NCBI RefSeq assembly: GCF_020694005.1
Contig: NZ_CP073013.1
Coordinates: forward strand, 124,001 to 188,000
Length of the DNA: 64,000 nucleotides
Source of the DNA: Marinomonas profundi
Lineage (GTDB): Bacteria > Pseudomonadota > Gammaproteobacteria > Pseudomonadales > Marinomonadaceae
Direction of reading: 5' to 3'
Shown here: piece after piece, positions 55,763 to 63,326 of the stretch
How the letters are laid out: each line of letters begins with the position of its first letter
How positions within the stretch are numbered: the stretch's first letter is position 1
Program-made: the position numbers and the translations under genes
The notes under the pieces: model-generated
Told to the model about the DNA's origin: nothing
The model's input: only the letters and a program-made list of their open reading frames with translations
Databases searched by the model: none

Positions 55763-58378
55763 ATGGACGTCACAAAACAAGTACAAGCTTTTCCCTTTAC
55801 GGCTGACGCTGATGACGAATTAGCGTCATCACTGATCGACATTGCCAACATTAAGACACTCAAAGCTGGGGACATATTAGCCAAGCAATTTGAAGTAGGC
55901 CAACACCTCTACTTTCTGATTGAAGGCGAAATTGCCATTTCCGTGCCGCTACAAGACACAGGAACATCTTACAATGTTGGTCTAATAAACAACCCATTTT
56001 CTCCGGTTGGCTGGTCTGCGTTTCGACATCCTTCTCGCTATGCAACCACCTTTACGGCCACCAAATCTTCGACTTTACTGGTCTGGCCTCTGGTCGCGTT
56101 ACAAAAAATACTCGACGCCAATTTACTCTTTGCCAGCCAATTTCTACAGTTTGTTTATCAAGAATCTTTACCCGTTCTTACGGACATACAGAACCAAACA
56201 CGGCCGTTTTTTTCTAACGAGACCTTGGCGTTTGAAGAGACTCGCCCGCTGATTAACTCTGAGACACAAGTTCACGCACTTAAAGACGCCATCAGTTTGC
56301 TCAACTATGCGCCTTTTTGCGAAACCTTCACCCAAGCAGAAATACACACACTGGCGAAAAAATCATCGATTTTATTGGCACATCAAGGTGATATTTTAAG
56401 CCAACAAGACCAGCCCGCGGGTGGCCTATATCTGCTGATTAAAGGCAAGGTGGTTGTCAGTTATCAAACCGATTCTGGCGATATTATTACCACGCGCACC
56501 ATCTCCCGTGCCGGTACCGTGCTGGCTTGGGCTACAAAAAATAACACGCTAAAGAATCGCACATCGATTATCTCTTCCAGAGACAGCAGCATTTTGTTTA
56601 TCAAACGAGATGATCTATTGGAAATATTCGCTGACAACCCTAAATTTTTGGTCAAATATCTATACCGACTGATTTGGCTCATAGGAACACACTTATTAGC
56701 GGCCAGAATGCGTTATTTGTCGCAGATCGCCAACGATGAAGTACTGGCCGTCAGTAACGTGATAGAGCAAAATGCAGCCCTGTTGCCGGTTAGCTCACCA
56801 TTGTATAAAGTCAGCGAACTGCTCAAGAGCGCGATTACAACCGACGAAGCATTTGGCGTGCTGTATAAATGCCTGCATTTTGGCTGCGTACTAGAACGCA
56901 CTATTTCTGGTATGTGTTTAGACATTTTAAAAGACTTACAACGCGAAAATGCTTTTTATCGTCATTTGCAAAATGTCTATGACACCATTAATACTCTTCC
57001 TAAAGACACCCCCGCACTGGATGCACGACGGTTGGCTTCTGAGTTGTTTAAACAAGCTTTTCAGCAAGTTCCCTATGTTATCAAGGGACTAGAAAACTTA
57101 CCCAAAAAAGCCGGCTCCGTGTTTATTTATAATCACCTGCTTGGCTCTCCTACCAATCGCTTACCCAATGGCTTCCGTTTCTCCATGGACGCTCAATTCA
57201 TTGGCACCATGGTAATAGACAACGAGTACGGCGTTTCAGGCCAGCGCGTTGTACGTCGCAGTAAAGAAAGTGAGTTTTGGCGTGATGACTTCTATGAAAA
57301 ATTCGGCAACATTTTTATTGATAGCTGGGAAAACCTCACCAGAGACACGCCAGAATACGAGGATTTCATTCAACAATCTCAAGCCACGTTGCGACAAAAT
57401 TTTCCATTATTAATTTCTCCAGAAGGGCAAAGTTTCAGCACCCATCAATCGCCCGGCCCATTATTGCCTCATGTTTTTGAGGTTGCAGGTTCGATGGGAA
57501 GCGATGAGCCTTGGATCGTCCCCATCGTTGTCGCCAACTTCGACAAACGGGCCGACCACAACATTTATACCGTGATCATAAAACCCGCGTTTAAATTGTC
57601 TGACCGAGTGGATGTAAACGACAAAAAAGCCTTGGATCAGTTCCTCGTCACCTATCAAGAGGAATACAAAAGCTACGTCAATGAAGCCGTTGAGCTATCC
57701 AGAGAAATACGCCAATACCCTATATTCAGCGGCAAAAATGGCTACCGCTCTAACGTCATGAGTTTAAACCAGATTGATATTGAATTTGAATCTGACGTAA
57801 GAGAGCTGGAGTTTCATCTTGCATACCAGCAATACAAAGAACAACCCGTGGCGTTTTACGGCTCATCAACCATGCGTCTATGGAACGATTTTGCCCACCA
57901 CTTCCGAGACAAAGAGGGCATTAATCTAGGGTTTGGTGGCGCAACCTTAGCTGCCTGCGTGTACTACTTTGAACGTATTATCTTGCCTCATAAGCCTCGC
58001 TCATTGGTCATCTATGCGGGTGATAACGACATTGGCAACCACTGTGACAGCAACAAGGTAGTTGAACTGTATATTGAGCTTTTACAGAAAATTGATGAGC
58101 ACCTGCCCAACATTCCTGTCACGCTAATTAGCATAAAATGCAGCCCAGCCCGCATCAAAATGCGCCATACCATTGAGACTGCCAACAAGCAATTGGCGCG
58201 CCTGGCTCAGACACGCCCTAATACACAGTATGTGGACTTATTCGCGACACTATTAGACAAGCATGGCGAGATACAAGAAAACTTATTTGAAGGCGACAGA
58301 CTGCATTTAAATCACAAAGCCTATGCGCTTTGGACTAAGCGACTGCTTGAAACGGAGGATTTTATTTTCCAAAAGTAG
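55763..58378 (+). CDS. Four-domain protein: two cNMP-binding domains, acyltransferase, SGNH hydrolase
   Basis: This 871-residue protein has no signal peptide or clear TM segment. Residues about 25-140 and 185-300 resemble cyclic-nucleotide-binding domains (GDILAKQFEVGQHLYFLIEG; GDILSQQDQPAGGLYLLIKG), but their phosphate-binding cassettes (SPVGWSAFRHPSRYATTFTA; RTISRAGTVLAWATKN) lack the usual FGE...RxA pattern. Residues about 430-640 resemble a PlsC-type acyltransferase: IYNH at 455-458 with a distant Asp476, then LISPEGQSFS (FPEG motif) and VPIVVANFD. Residues about 695-870 are an SGNH hydrolase with all blocks: YGSST, GFGGATL, GDND and DRLHLN. An acyltransferase and an esterase controlled by ligand-binding domains suggest regulated lipid remodelling. 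Function is inferred from domains only. Confidence 0.78.
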   Translation: MDVTKQVQAFPFTADADDELASSLIDIANIKTLKAGDILAKQFEVGQHLYFLIEGEIAISVPLQDTGTSYNVGLINNPFSPVGWSAFRHPSRYATTFTATKSSTLLVWPLVALQKILDANLLFASQFLQFVYQESLPVLTDIQNQTRPFFSNETLAFEETRPLINSETQVHALKDAISLLNYAPFCETFTQAEIHTLAKKSSILLAHQGDILSQQDQPAGGLYLLIKGKVVVSYQTDSGDIITTRTISRAGTVLAWATKNNTLKNRTSIISSRDSSILFIKRDDLLEIFADNPKFLVKYLYRLIWLIGTHLLAARMRYLSQIANDEVLAVSNVIEQNAALLPVSSPLYKVSELLKSAITTDEAFGVLYKCLHFGCVLERTISGMCLDILKDLQRENAFYRHLQNVYDTINTLPKDTPALDARRLASELFKQAFQQVPYVIKGLENLPKKAGSVFIYNHLLGSPTNRLPNGFRFSMDAQFIGTMVIDNEYGVSGQRVVRRSKESEFWRDDFYEKFGNIFIDSWENLTRDTPEYEDFIQQSQATLRQNFPLLISPEGQSFSTHQSPGPLLPHVFEVAGSMGSDEPWIVPIVVANFDKRADHNIYTVIIKPAFKLSDRVDVNDKKALDQFLVTYQEEYKSYVNEAVELSREIRQYPIFSGKNGYRSNVMSLNQIDIEFESDVRELEFHLAYQQYKEQPVAFYGSSTMRLWNDFAHHFRDKEGINLGFGGATLAACVYYFERIILPHKPRSLVIYAGDNDIGNHCDSNKVVELYIELLQKIDEHLPNIPVTLISIKCSPARIKMRHTIETANKQLARLAQTRPNTQYVDLFATLLDKHGEIQENLFEGDRLHLNHKAYALWTKRLLETEDFIFQK

Positions 58379-58390
58379 CCGCTGTCTAAC

Positions 58391-58454
58391 AGTACAGATA
58401 CATAACAGTACTGATACATAAAAGTACTGATACATAAAAGTACTGACCATAAAA
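58391..58454 (+). repeat. Four-copy 16-bp tandem repeat
   Basis: AGTACAGATACATAAC, two copies of AGTACTGATACATAAA, and AGTACTGACCATAAAA stand in tandem from 58391, 13 bp after the stop codon of the four-domain gene. The middle two copies are identical. Units contain TGA and TAA triplets. Confidence 0.92.
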
Positions 58455-58494
58455 AGTCCCCCCAATATTGGTTATCCAACTATTGGGGGTGACT
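58454..58494 (-). terminator. LysE-gene terminator
   Basis: A CCCCCAATA/TATTGGGGG stem extended by AGTC/GACT pairs has a 13-nt loop. On the minus strand it is followed by ACTTTTTATGG, ending the LysE-type gene. It also faces the four-domain gene and could stop both. Confidence 0.8.
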
Positions 58495-58511
58495 TCAATC
58501 AGAGCGTTTTT

Positions 58512-59135
58512 TTATGGAAAAAGCGTACCGACAATCACTTTTAAGCCGAGCAAAATAAGAATACTCCCCATCCCTCTATCCACCCAAACGATATGACGGC
58601 GCAACCATGCCAGTACAGGGCCACCCGCCAAAAGCAGAGCCACCAACACGTACCAGCCAGTATCGACCACAAAAACGGTTGCCCACAATTGAAGTTTAAT
58701 CAACGCATCCATATTGCTGGGAATTAGCTGGCTAAACAACGCCAAGAAAAACAGGGCGATTTTCGGATTCATTAAAGAGACCATCAAGCCATCACGAGCC
58801 GCTCCCCAATAGGAAGAAGGTACGCCTTCCGCTTGTGCTTCTTTTCCTTGTCCTGCGTAGCGCCATGCTTTGACGCCAAGCCACGCAAGATAACAACCAC
58901 CAAGTACGGTTAGCAGCGCAAAAACGTCTTGGTATTTGTTCATCAAGATTGCTAAGCCTTGCAGTGTTAAAAAAGCCCAAAAACCAATACCTAACCCATG
59001 CGTAATAGCAGAAAGTACGCCGTGCAGAGCAGACTGAGACACAGACACTCGTATAATCACCGCCAAGCTTGGCCCTGGAGAAATCGCCCCCATCACACAA
59101 ACCGCTACCAAAGAAAGCCACGTCGCTATATCCAT
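58512..59135 (-). CDS. LysE/RhtB family exporter
   Basis: This 207-residue inner-membrane protein has about six TM segments and the RhtB/LysE signature GAISPGPSLAVIIRVSVSQS near residue 16 with LGGCYLAWLGVKAWR and LMVSLMNPKIALFFLALFSQ. Members export amino acids such as threonine, homoserine or lysine; the substrate here is unknown. It is monocistronic and transcribed away from dapA. Its 5' side shares the 411-bp gap with dapA. Confidence 0.9.
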   Translation of the reverse strand: MDIATWLSLVAVCVMGAISPGPSLAVIIRVSVSQSALHGVLSAITHGLGIGFWAFLTLQGLAILMNKYQDVFALLTVLGGCYLAWLGVKAWRYAGQGKEAQAEGVPSSYWGAARDGLMVSLMNPKIALFFLALFSQLIPSNMDALIKLQLWATVFVVDTGWYVLVALLLAGGPVLAWLRRHIVWVDRGMGSILILLGLKVIVGTLFP

Positions 59136-59546
59136 ATTTTCTCACTACTTTTAAACATAAATTCATTAATATCAGGAGGCTGGGGGGCGATAAAATCGCA
59201 CCGTATACTATCTAATCCAACGTTAAAAATCGAATTCAACGCTAACAATCGGACCTAATTAAGGGTCAGACTTAAATTCAGCTCGACGCAACAAAATGCC
59301 TGCCATCCTATTGACCTTTATTTAAAAAAAGGTCAGCATAAAGACACTCATTAACGCAAATACACTAGATTTTATTTTATGAACAGCATTCTCTTAAATA
59401 AACGTAACGGCGATAAACGTAAAGCAAAAAAGCTTTGCGGCGCTGACGTGTGGAACTAAGAGACAAACCATTCCCCGGCAGCATTCTCGCTGACGGTTTA
59501 CCCTTCTTCGCAGCAGAATGCCTACCGGCCTAAACGAGGCTAAAAC
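59136..59546. promoter_or_regulatory. Intergenic region upstream of dapA
   Basis: This gap of 411 bp separates the divergent LysE-type gene and dapA. It includes AAGGGTCAGACTTAAATT at 59258, a sequence reminiscent of REP-transposase element ends, a GACCTTTATTTAAAAAAAGGTC palindrome near 59317, a lysine-rich 26-codon ORF (59379-59459) and an imperfect hairpin (59475-59528) ending 18 bp before the dapA ATG. No classical lysine riboswitch pattern is evident. Confidence 0.4.
59379..59459 (+). CDS. Possible lysine-rich leader peptide (26 aa)
   Basis: A short ORF with ATG start encodes MNSILLNKRN then GDKRKAKKLCGADVWN: five lysines and three arginines in 26 residues. It ends 87 bp before dapA, a lysine-pathway gene, and a hairpin follows. 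No good Shine-Dalgarno precedes it, so translation is uncertain. Shown as a candidate only. Confidence 0.3.
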   Translation: MNSILLNKRNGDKRKAKKLCGADVWN

Positions 59547-60419
59547 ATGTTCTACGGCGCAATCACTGCATTAATCACTCCATTTCGTCAGGGTCAATTA
59601 GACGAAGACGCTTTGCGTAACATTGTACGTTGGCAAATCGATCAAGGCATCAACGGTTTAGTGCCTGTTGGCACCACCGGCGAATCCCCCACCTTGAGCG
59701 AGCACGAGCACAAACGTGTGATTGAAATTACCGTACAAGAAACCAATAAAGCCGTTCCTGTGCTAGCGGGCGCCGGGTCAAATAACCCAGTTGAAGCGGT
59801 CAACTACTCAGAATACGCTTATCAAGCAGGTGCAGACGCTACCTTGCACGTCGCAGGCTACTACAATCGTCCAAACCAAACGGGTTTGTATGAGCATTTC
59901 AAGTACGTCCATGACAACAGCAAGCTGCCTATCATTCTTTACAACATTCCACCACGCTCTGTGGTCGGTTTAGAGGTTAGTACCTTGGCTCGGTTAGCGG
60001 AATTGCCCAGAGTGATCGGTGTAAAAGACGCAACGGGGGACCTTACTCGGCCGATTCGCGAGCGGGCGTTCATTAATAAGCCCTTTAATTTTTTAAGCGG
60101 TGACGATATTACCAGCGTCGCTTACAACATAGGGGGTGGCAACGGCTGTATTTCGGTCACATCTAACGTGGCACCAAAACAGGTCGTAGAGTTACAACGT
60201 TTATGTCGCGAAGGCAAATATGTCGAAGCAGCACAATTACAGGACAAGCTGTTTGCTCTGCATAATGCTCTTTTTATTGAACCTAACCCCACAGGCCCCA
60301 AATACGCCATGTCATTGCTAGGTCTTTGCACAGAAGAATGTCGTTTACCAATGGTGCCATTACAAGACAGCACCAAAGCAACCATTCGTCGTATTATGGA
60401 GGAACTGGAGCTTATTTAA
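59547..60419 (+). CDS. dapA: 4-hydroxy-tetrahydrodipicolinate synthase
   Basis: This 290-residue enzyme condenses pyruvate with aspartate semialdehyde, the first step committed to lysine and diaminopimelate. Motifs: VGTTGESPTLSEHEH near 43-57, YYNRPNQTGLYEHF with the catalytic Tyr, YNIPPRSVVGLEV, and the Schiff-base Lys in VIGVKDATGDL near 161. Length and motifs are typical. It is not followed by bamC, the usual neighbour; the convergent dnaQ gene lies downstream. Confidence 0.97.
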   Translation: MFYGAITALITPFRQGQLDEDALRNIVRWQIDQGINGLVPVGTTGESPTLSEHEHKRVIEITVQETNKAVPVLAGAGSNNPVEAVNYSEYAYQAGADATLHVAGYYNRPNQTGLYEHFKYVHDNSKLPIILYNIPPRSVVGLEVSTLARLAELPRVIGVKDATGDLTRPIRERAFINKPFNFLSGDDITSVAYNIGGGNGCISVTSNVAPKQVVELQRLCREGKYVEAAQLQDKLFALHNALFIEPNPTGPKYAMSLLGLCTEECRLPMVPLQDSTKATIRRIMEELELI

Positions 60420-60442
60420 ACGCGACTCGATTACAAAAAAAC

Positions 60443-60473
60443 GCCCCCATCTTGAAAGCTCAACGATGGGGGC
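60443..60473 (-). terminator. dnaQ-operon terminator
   Basis: A perfect GCCCCCATC/GATGGGGGC stem with a 13-nt loop is followed on the minus strand by GTTTTTTTG. It closes the methyltransferase-rnhA-dnaQ unit and, since dapA converges from the other side, may help end that transcript too. Confidence 0.88.
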
Positions 60474-60506
60474 TGATGTTAAAAAATACAAACTGTCGGC
60501 TAGATG

Positions 60507-61220
60507 TCAGTGTTTTATGCGCCACAACGCTTGGCCTGACTGCTTATCGATTAAGTCCAAACGCTCTTCGTGGGCGGTTAATTCATCATCAGACGCTTTA
60601 ATGACTTTTAAACTAGGTCGATCAGCAGTGAAGCGACGCACCTCCTCGACTCCGCCATCCTCTTTCGAATCAGAGTCTGCGCTGTTTGCCAAACCTAAAC
60701 TGGTCTGCCCCCCGGTCATCAATAGATAAACATCGGCCAGAATTTCCGCGTCTAATAAGGCCCCATGTAATTCTCGATGCGAGTTATCAATGCCATATCG
60801 TCGACATAAAATGTTTAGGTTATTTTTTTGTCCAGGGTGTTTTTTACGCGCGTACACCAAGCTATCAAAAACACCACACACTTCGGCTATTTTAGGATAA
60901 CCGCCCAATCGAGCAAATTCATGATCAATAAAGCCAATATCAAAAGGTGCATTATGGATAATTAGCTCTGCACCTTTAATGAAATCAAAAAAGTCTTGTG
61001 CCACTTCATGAAAGCGAGGTTTATCAGCAAGATATTCATTACTGATACCATGTACTCGAAAGGCCTCTTCTTCCACTTCTCGGTCAGGGTTAATATACAC
61101 ATGAAAGTGGCGCTTGGTGAACTTGCGCCCCACCATTTCCACACAACCGATTTCGATAATACGATGCCCTTGTTTAGGGTCAATGCCTGTTGTTTCAGTA
61201 TCAAGAATGACTTGCCTCAT
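60507..61220 (-). CDS. dnaQ: DNA polymerase III epsilon subunit (proofreading exonuclease)
   Basis: This 237-residue 3'-5' exonuclease of the DEDDh type has [20 protein letters not shown] (Exo I), [16 protein letters not shown] (Exo II) and [15 protein letters not shown] with the catalytic His and Asp (Exo III). The C-terminal region contains a Gln/Ser/Asp-rich linker to the alpha-subunit-binding segment. Its ATG overlaps the rnhA stop (ATGA), giving tight translational coupling. Confidence 0.97.
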   Translation of the reverse strand: MRQVILDTETTGIDPKQGHRIIEIGCVEMVGRKFTKRHFHVYINPDREVEEEAFRVHGISNEYLADKPRFHEVAQDFFDFIKGAELIIHNAPFDIGFIDHEFARLGGYPKIAEVCGVFDSLVYARKKHPGQKNNLNILCRRYGIDNSHRELHGALLDAEILADVYLLMTGGQTSLGLANSADSDSKEDGGVEEVRRFTADRPSLKVIKASDDELTAHEERLDLIDKQSGQALWRIKH

Positions 61221-61660
61221 GATGCCGCCCTTAATTCTTCAATGCCCTGATTGGCTAATTGATCGGCGATTTCGTTGCCTTCAATACCAGCATGACCCTT
61301 TACCCATTTCCAAGTCACTTCATGATGCTGACACTGTTCATCTAGGGCTTGCCAAAGGTCTTTATTTTTTACGGGTTGTTTCGATGCCGTCATCCAGCCT
61401 TTGCGTTTCCAACCAGCCAACCATTCGGTAATGCCTTTTTGTACATAGGACGAATCGGTATACAAAGTCACTGAGCATTTTTCCTTTAACGCTCGCAGCC
61501 CTTCTATGGCGCCCATCAATTCCATACGATTGTTGGTCGTGTTTTGCTCACCGCCACACAAGCGCTTTTCATGCTCACCAAAAGCCAGCCAAGCGCCCCA
61601 ACCTCCGATGCCGGGGTTTCCCTTGCAAGCACCGTCTGTGTACATAATTACCTTTTTCAC
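61217..61660 (-). CDS. rnhA: Ribonuclease HI
   Basis: This 147-residue RNase H cleaves RNA in RNA-DNA hybrids. Active-site residues: Asp in [12 protein letters not shown], Glu in [10 protein letters not shown], Asp in LYTDSSYV and the C-terminal [15 protein letters not shown] set the start at GTG 61660 ([10 protein letters not shown]) because it overlaps the methyltransferase stop in a GTGA, matching the ATGA coupling to dnaQ downstream; the frame stays open further upstream inside the methyltransferase gene. Confidence 0.94.
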   Translation of the reverse strand: MKKVIMYTDGACKGNPGIGGWGAWLAFGEHEKRLCGGEQNTTNNRMELMGAIEGLRALKEKCSVTLYTDSSYVQKGITEWLAGWKRKGWMTASKQPVKNKDLWQALDEQCQHHEVTWKWVKGHAGIEGNEIADQLANQGIEELRAAS

Positions 61661-62397
61661 TCTTTCATCTCTTTTACGGTTGGTTTTGACAAGGGGGGAA
61701 CTCGAACCCGCGCCCCTGACCAACGAGGTTTTAATGGAATATGACGCTTCACCTGTTTTGTTGCCGTCATGACATACACGCCGCTAAAGGGCAATTTGAG
61801 TGGCCTAAGCACCTTACCAAGCCATTGGAAGTGGGAGCGCCATTTGCTGCTTTGCAAGGGGGGGTCGTAGTATACAAAACGCTTTGTTTCTAAGGTTAAT
61901 CCCGCTACTTTCAACCAATCTTCTAAGCGCTGATGGGCAATAAATTGTCCACACCAAGGGGCTTTAATACGCTTGGAAAACACTCGGCACAGCCCCCATA
62001 AACTCCAAGGGTTAAAACCAACAATAATCAACTTCCCACTTGGCAATAACGTTCTGGCCGCTTCCCTTAAATCATCATGAGGCATCGCAGAAATATCCAA
62101 CGCGTGATGAAAAATATGCACATCCACGCCATCCGCTTCAAATGGTAACTCACTCGCTCTTGCCACAACCGTATGACAAGGCGCACCAAACTCTAATAAA
62201 GGCGCAATCAAAATGCTCTCGCGCAGGCGATGTTTTTCTAACTTAATATCTTTTAAAGGCGACTGAATGACTAAATAATAACCTACTGTAGAGTCAATCT
62301 CAGCCGCCATTTCTGCCAGCTCCAATGCTAGAACACTGCGTCCCAGATCACTTTTATACCAATTCTGAAAAAATTGTCTTGATTGATCATCCAACAT
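61657..62397 (-). CDS. YafS-like SAM-dependent methyltransferase
   Basis: This protein of 246 residues resembles the class I methyltransferase YafS. It has divergent SAM-binding sequences, with [19 protein letters not shown] as the acidic and post-II region and [20 protein letters not shown] as motif III. The E. coli gene order gloB-yafS-rnhA-dnaQ is preserved here. The start is set at ATG 62397 ([14 protein letters not shown]); the frame continues 22 codons upstream. The last 25 residues ([20 protein letters not shown] region) look foreign: on the minus strand the DNA reads GGGTTCGAGTTCCC, like a tRNA T-arm. Substrate unknown. Confidence 0.8.
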   Translation of the reverse strand: MLDDQSRQFFQNWYKSDLGRSVLALELAEMAAEIDSTVGYYLVIQSPLKDIKLEKHRLRESILIAPLLEFGAPCHTVVARASELPFEADGVDVHIFHHALDISAMPHDDLREAARTLLPSGKLIIVGFNPWSLWGLCRVFSKRIKAPWCGQFIAHQRLEDWLKVAGLTLETKRFVYYDPPLQSSKWRSHFQWLGKVLRPLKLPFSGVYVMTATKQVKRHIPLKPRWSGARVRVPPLSKPTVKEMKE

Positions 62398-62498
62398 ACA
62401 ATGAATTCTCTGTGTAAAACGACAGGACGCTGCCTTTATTCTTATTATGAGCGCGTCATACAAAATACAGCAACCTGATATAAAAATGTAGGTAACCT

Positions 62499-63272
62499 AT
62501 GACTATTTTTCCGCTTCCCGCTTTCCATGACAATTATATATGGATAATCCAAGACAAAGATAGTTCAGACATTTGGGCCATCGATCCAGGTGATGCCAAT
62601 GTGGTTTTGCAGCACTGCCATGAACACACCAAAAACCTCGTGGGTATTTTAATCACTCATCACCACAAGGACCACACCGGTGGCGTAGCCGAACTAAGAC
62701 AACGCACAAACTGCGTCGTTTATGGGCCAAAACACTTAACAGAACTGGTCACTCACCCTGTCAATGAGGCCGACGACGTGACCGTGTTCTCACGTACTTT
62801 TTCCGTCTTGGCAACACCTGGACACACGCTTGACCATCTTTGTTATTTTTCACCAACCGAGCACCCTATACTGTTTAGCGGTGACACCTTATTCAGAGGA
62901 GGTTGCGGGCGCATTATGGAAGGTAATGCCGAACAGATGTTGGCGGCAATGAATAAAATCGCCGCCCTACCAGACAACACACAGATCTATTGCACACATG
63001 AATATACGCTGGCCAACTATCGTTTTGCACTGTCGCTGGAACCGAATAATGACGAACTCATTAGCAGTCAGCGCACCAGCCAAGCACTACGCGCCAGCAA
63101 TCAACCCACAGTGCCGACAAAACTTAGCCTAGAGAAAAAAACTAATCCTTTTTTGCGCACCCATAATGAGTCTTTAAAAAATCAGGCAGCACAACAACTT
63201 AACGAAGATCCAGCGGATAATCCGACGGCCAGCTTTAGCCAAGTAAGACGCGCGAAAGACAGTTTTAGTTGA
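62499..63272 (+). CDS. gloB: Hydroxyacylglutathione hydrolase (glyoxalase II)
   Basis: This 257-residue metallo-beta-lactamase-fold enzyme completes methylglyoxal detoxification by hydrolysing S-lactoylglutathione. The metal motif THHHKDHTGG is near residues 53-62, with GHTLDHLCYF, FSGDTLFRGGCGR and CTHEYTLANYRFA downstream, all glyoxalase II hallmarks. It diverges from the methyltransferase gene by 101 bp and precedes mltD on the same strand, as in E. coli. Confidence 0.97.
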   Translation: MTIFPLPAFHDNYIWIIQDKDSSDIWAIDPGDANVVLQHCHEHTKNLVGILITHHHKDHTGGVAELRQRTNCVVYGPKHLTELVTHPVNEADDVTVFSRTFSVLATPGHTLDHLCYFSPTEHPILFSGDTLFRGGCGRIMEGNAEQMLAAMNKIAALPDNTQIYCTHEYTLANYRFALSLEPNNDELISSQRTSQALRASNQPTVPTKLSLEKKTNPFLRTHNESLKNQAAQQLNEDPADNPTASFSQVRRAKDSFS

Positions 63273-63326
63273 CCTTGCGCGCCACACCCTTAAAATGACC
63301 AAACTTTACTCAACCTTGTGATCTTC

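Noticed and set aside
59136..59546. Lysine riboswitch (L-box) upstream of dapA
   Set aside because: I could not find the conserved L-box core or its five-stem layout; only one imperfect hairpin is evident.
61680..61730. Intact tRNA gene on the minus strand
   Set aside because: Only a T-arm-like segment with an extra base is present. No D-arm, anticodon arm or acceptor stem can be paired, and the DNA is in frame with the methyltransferase.
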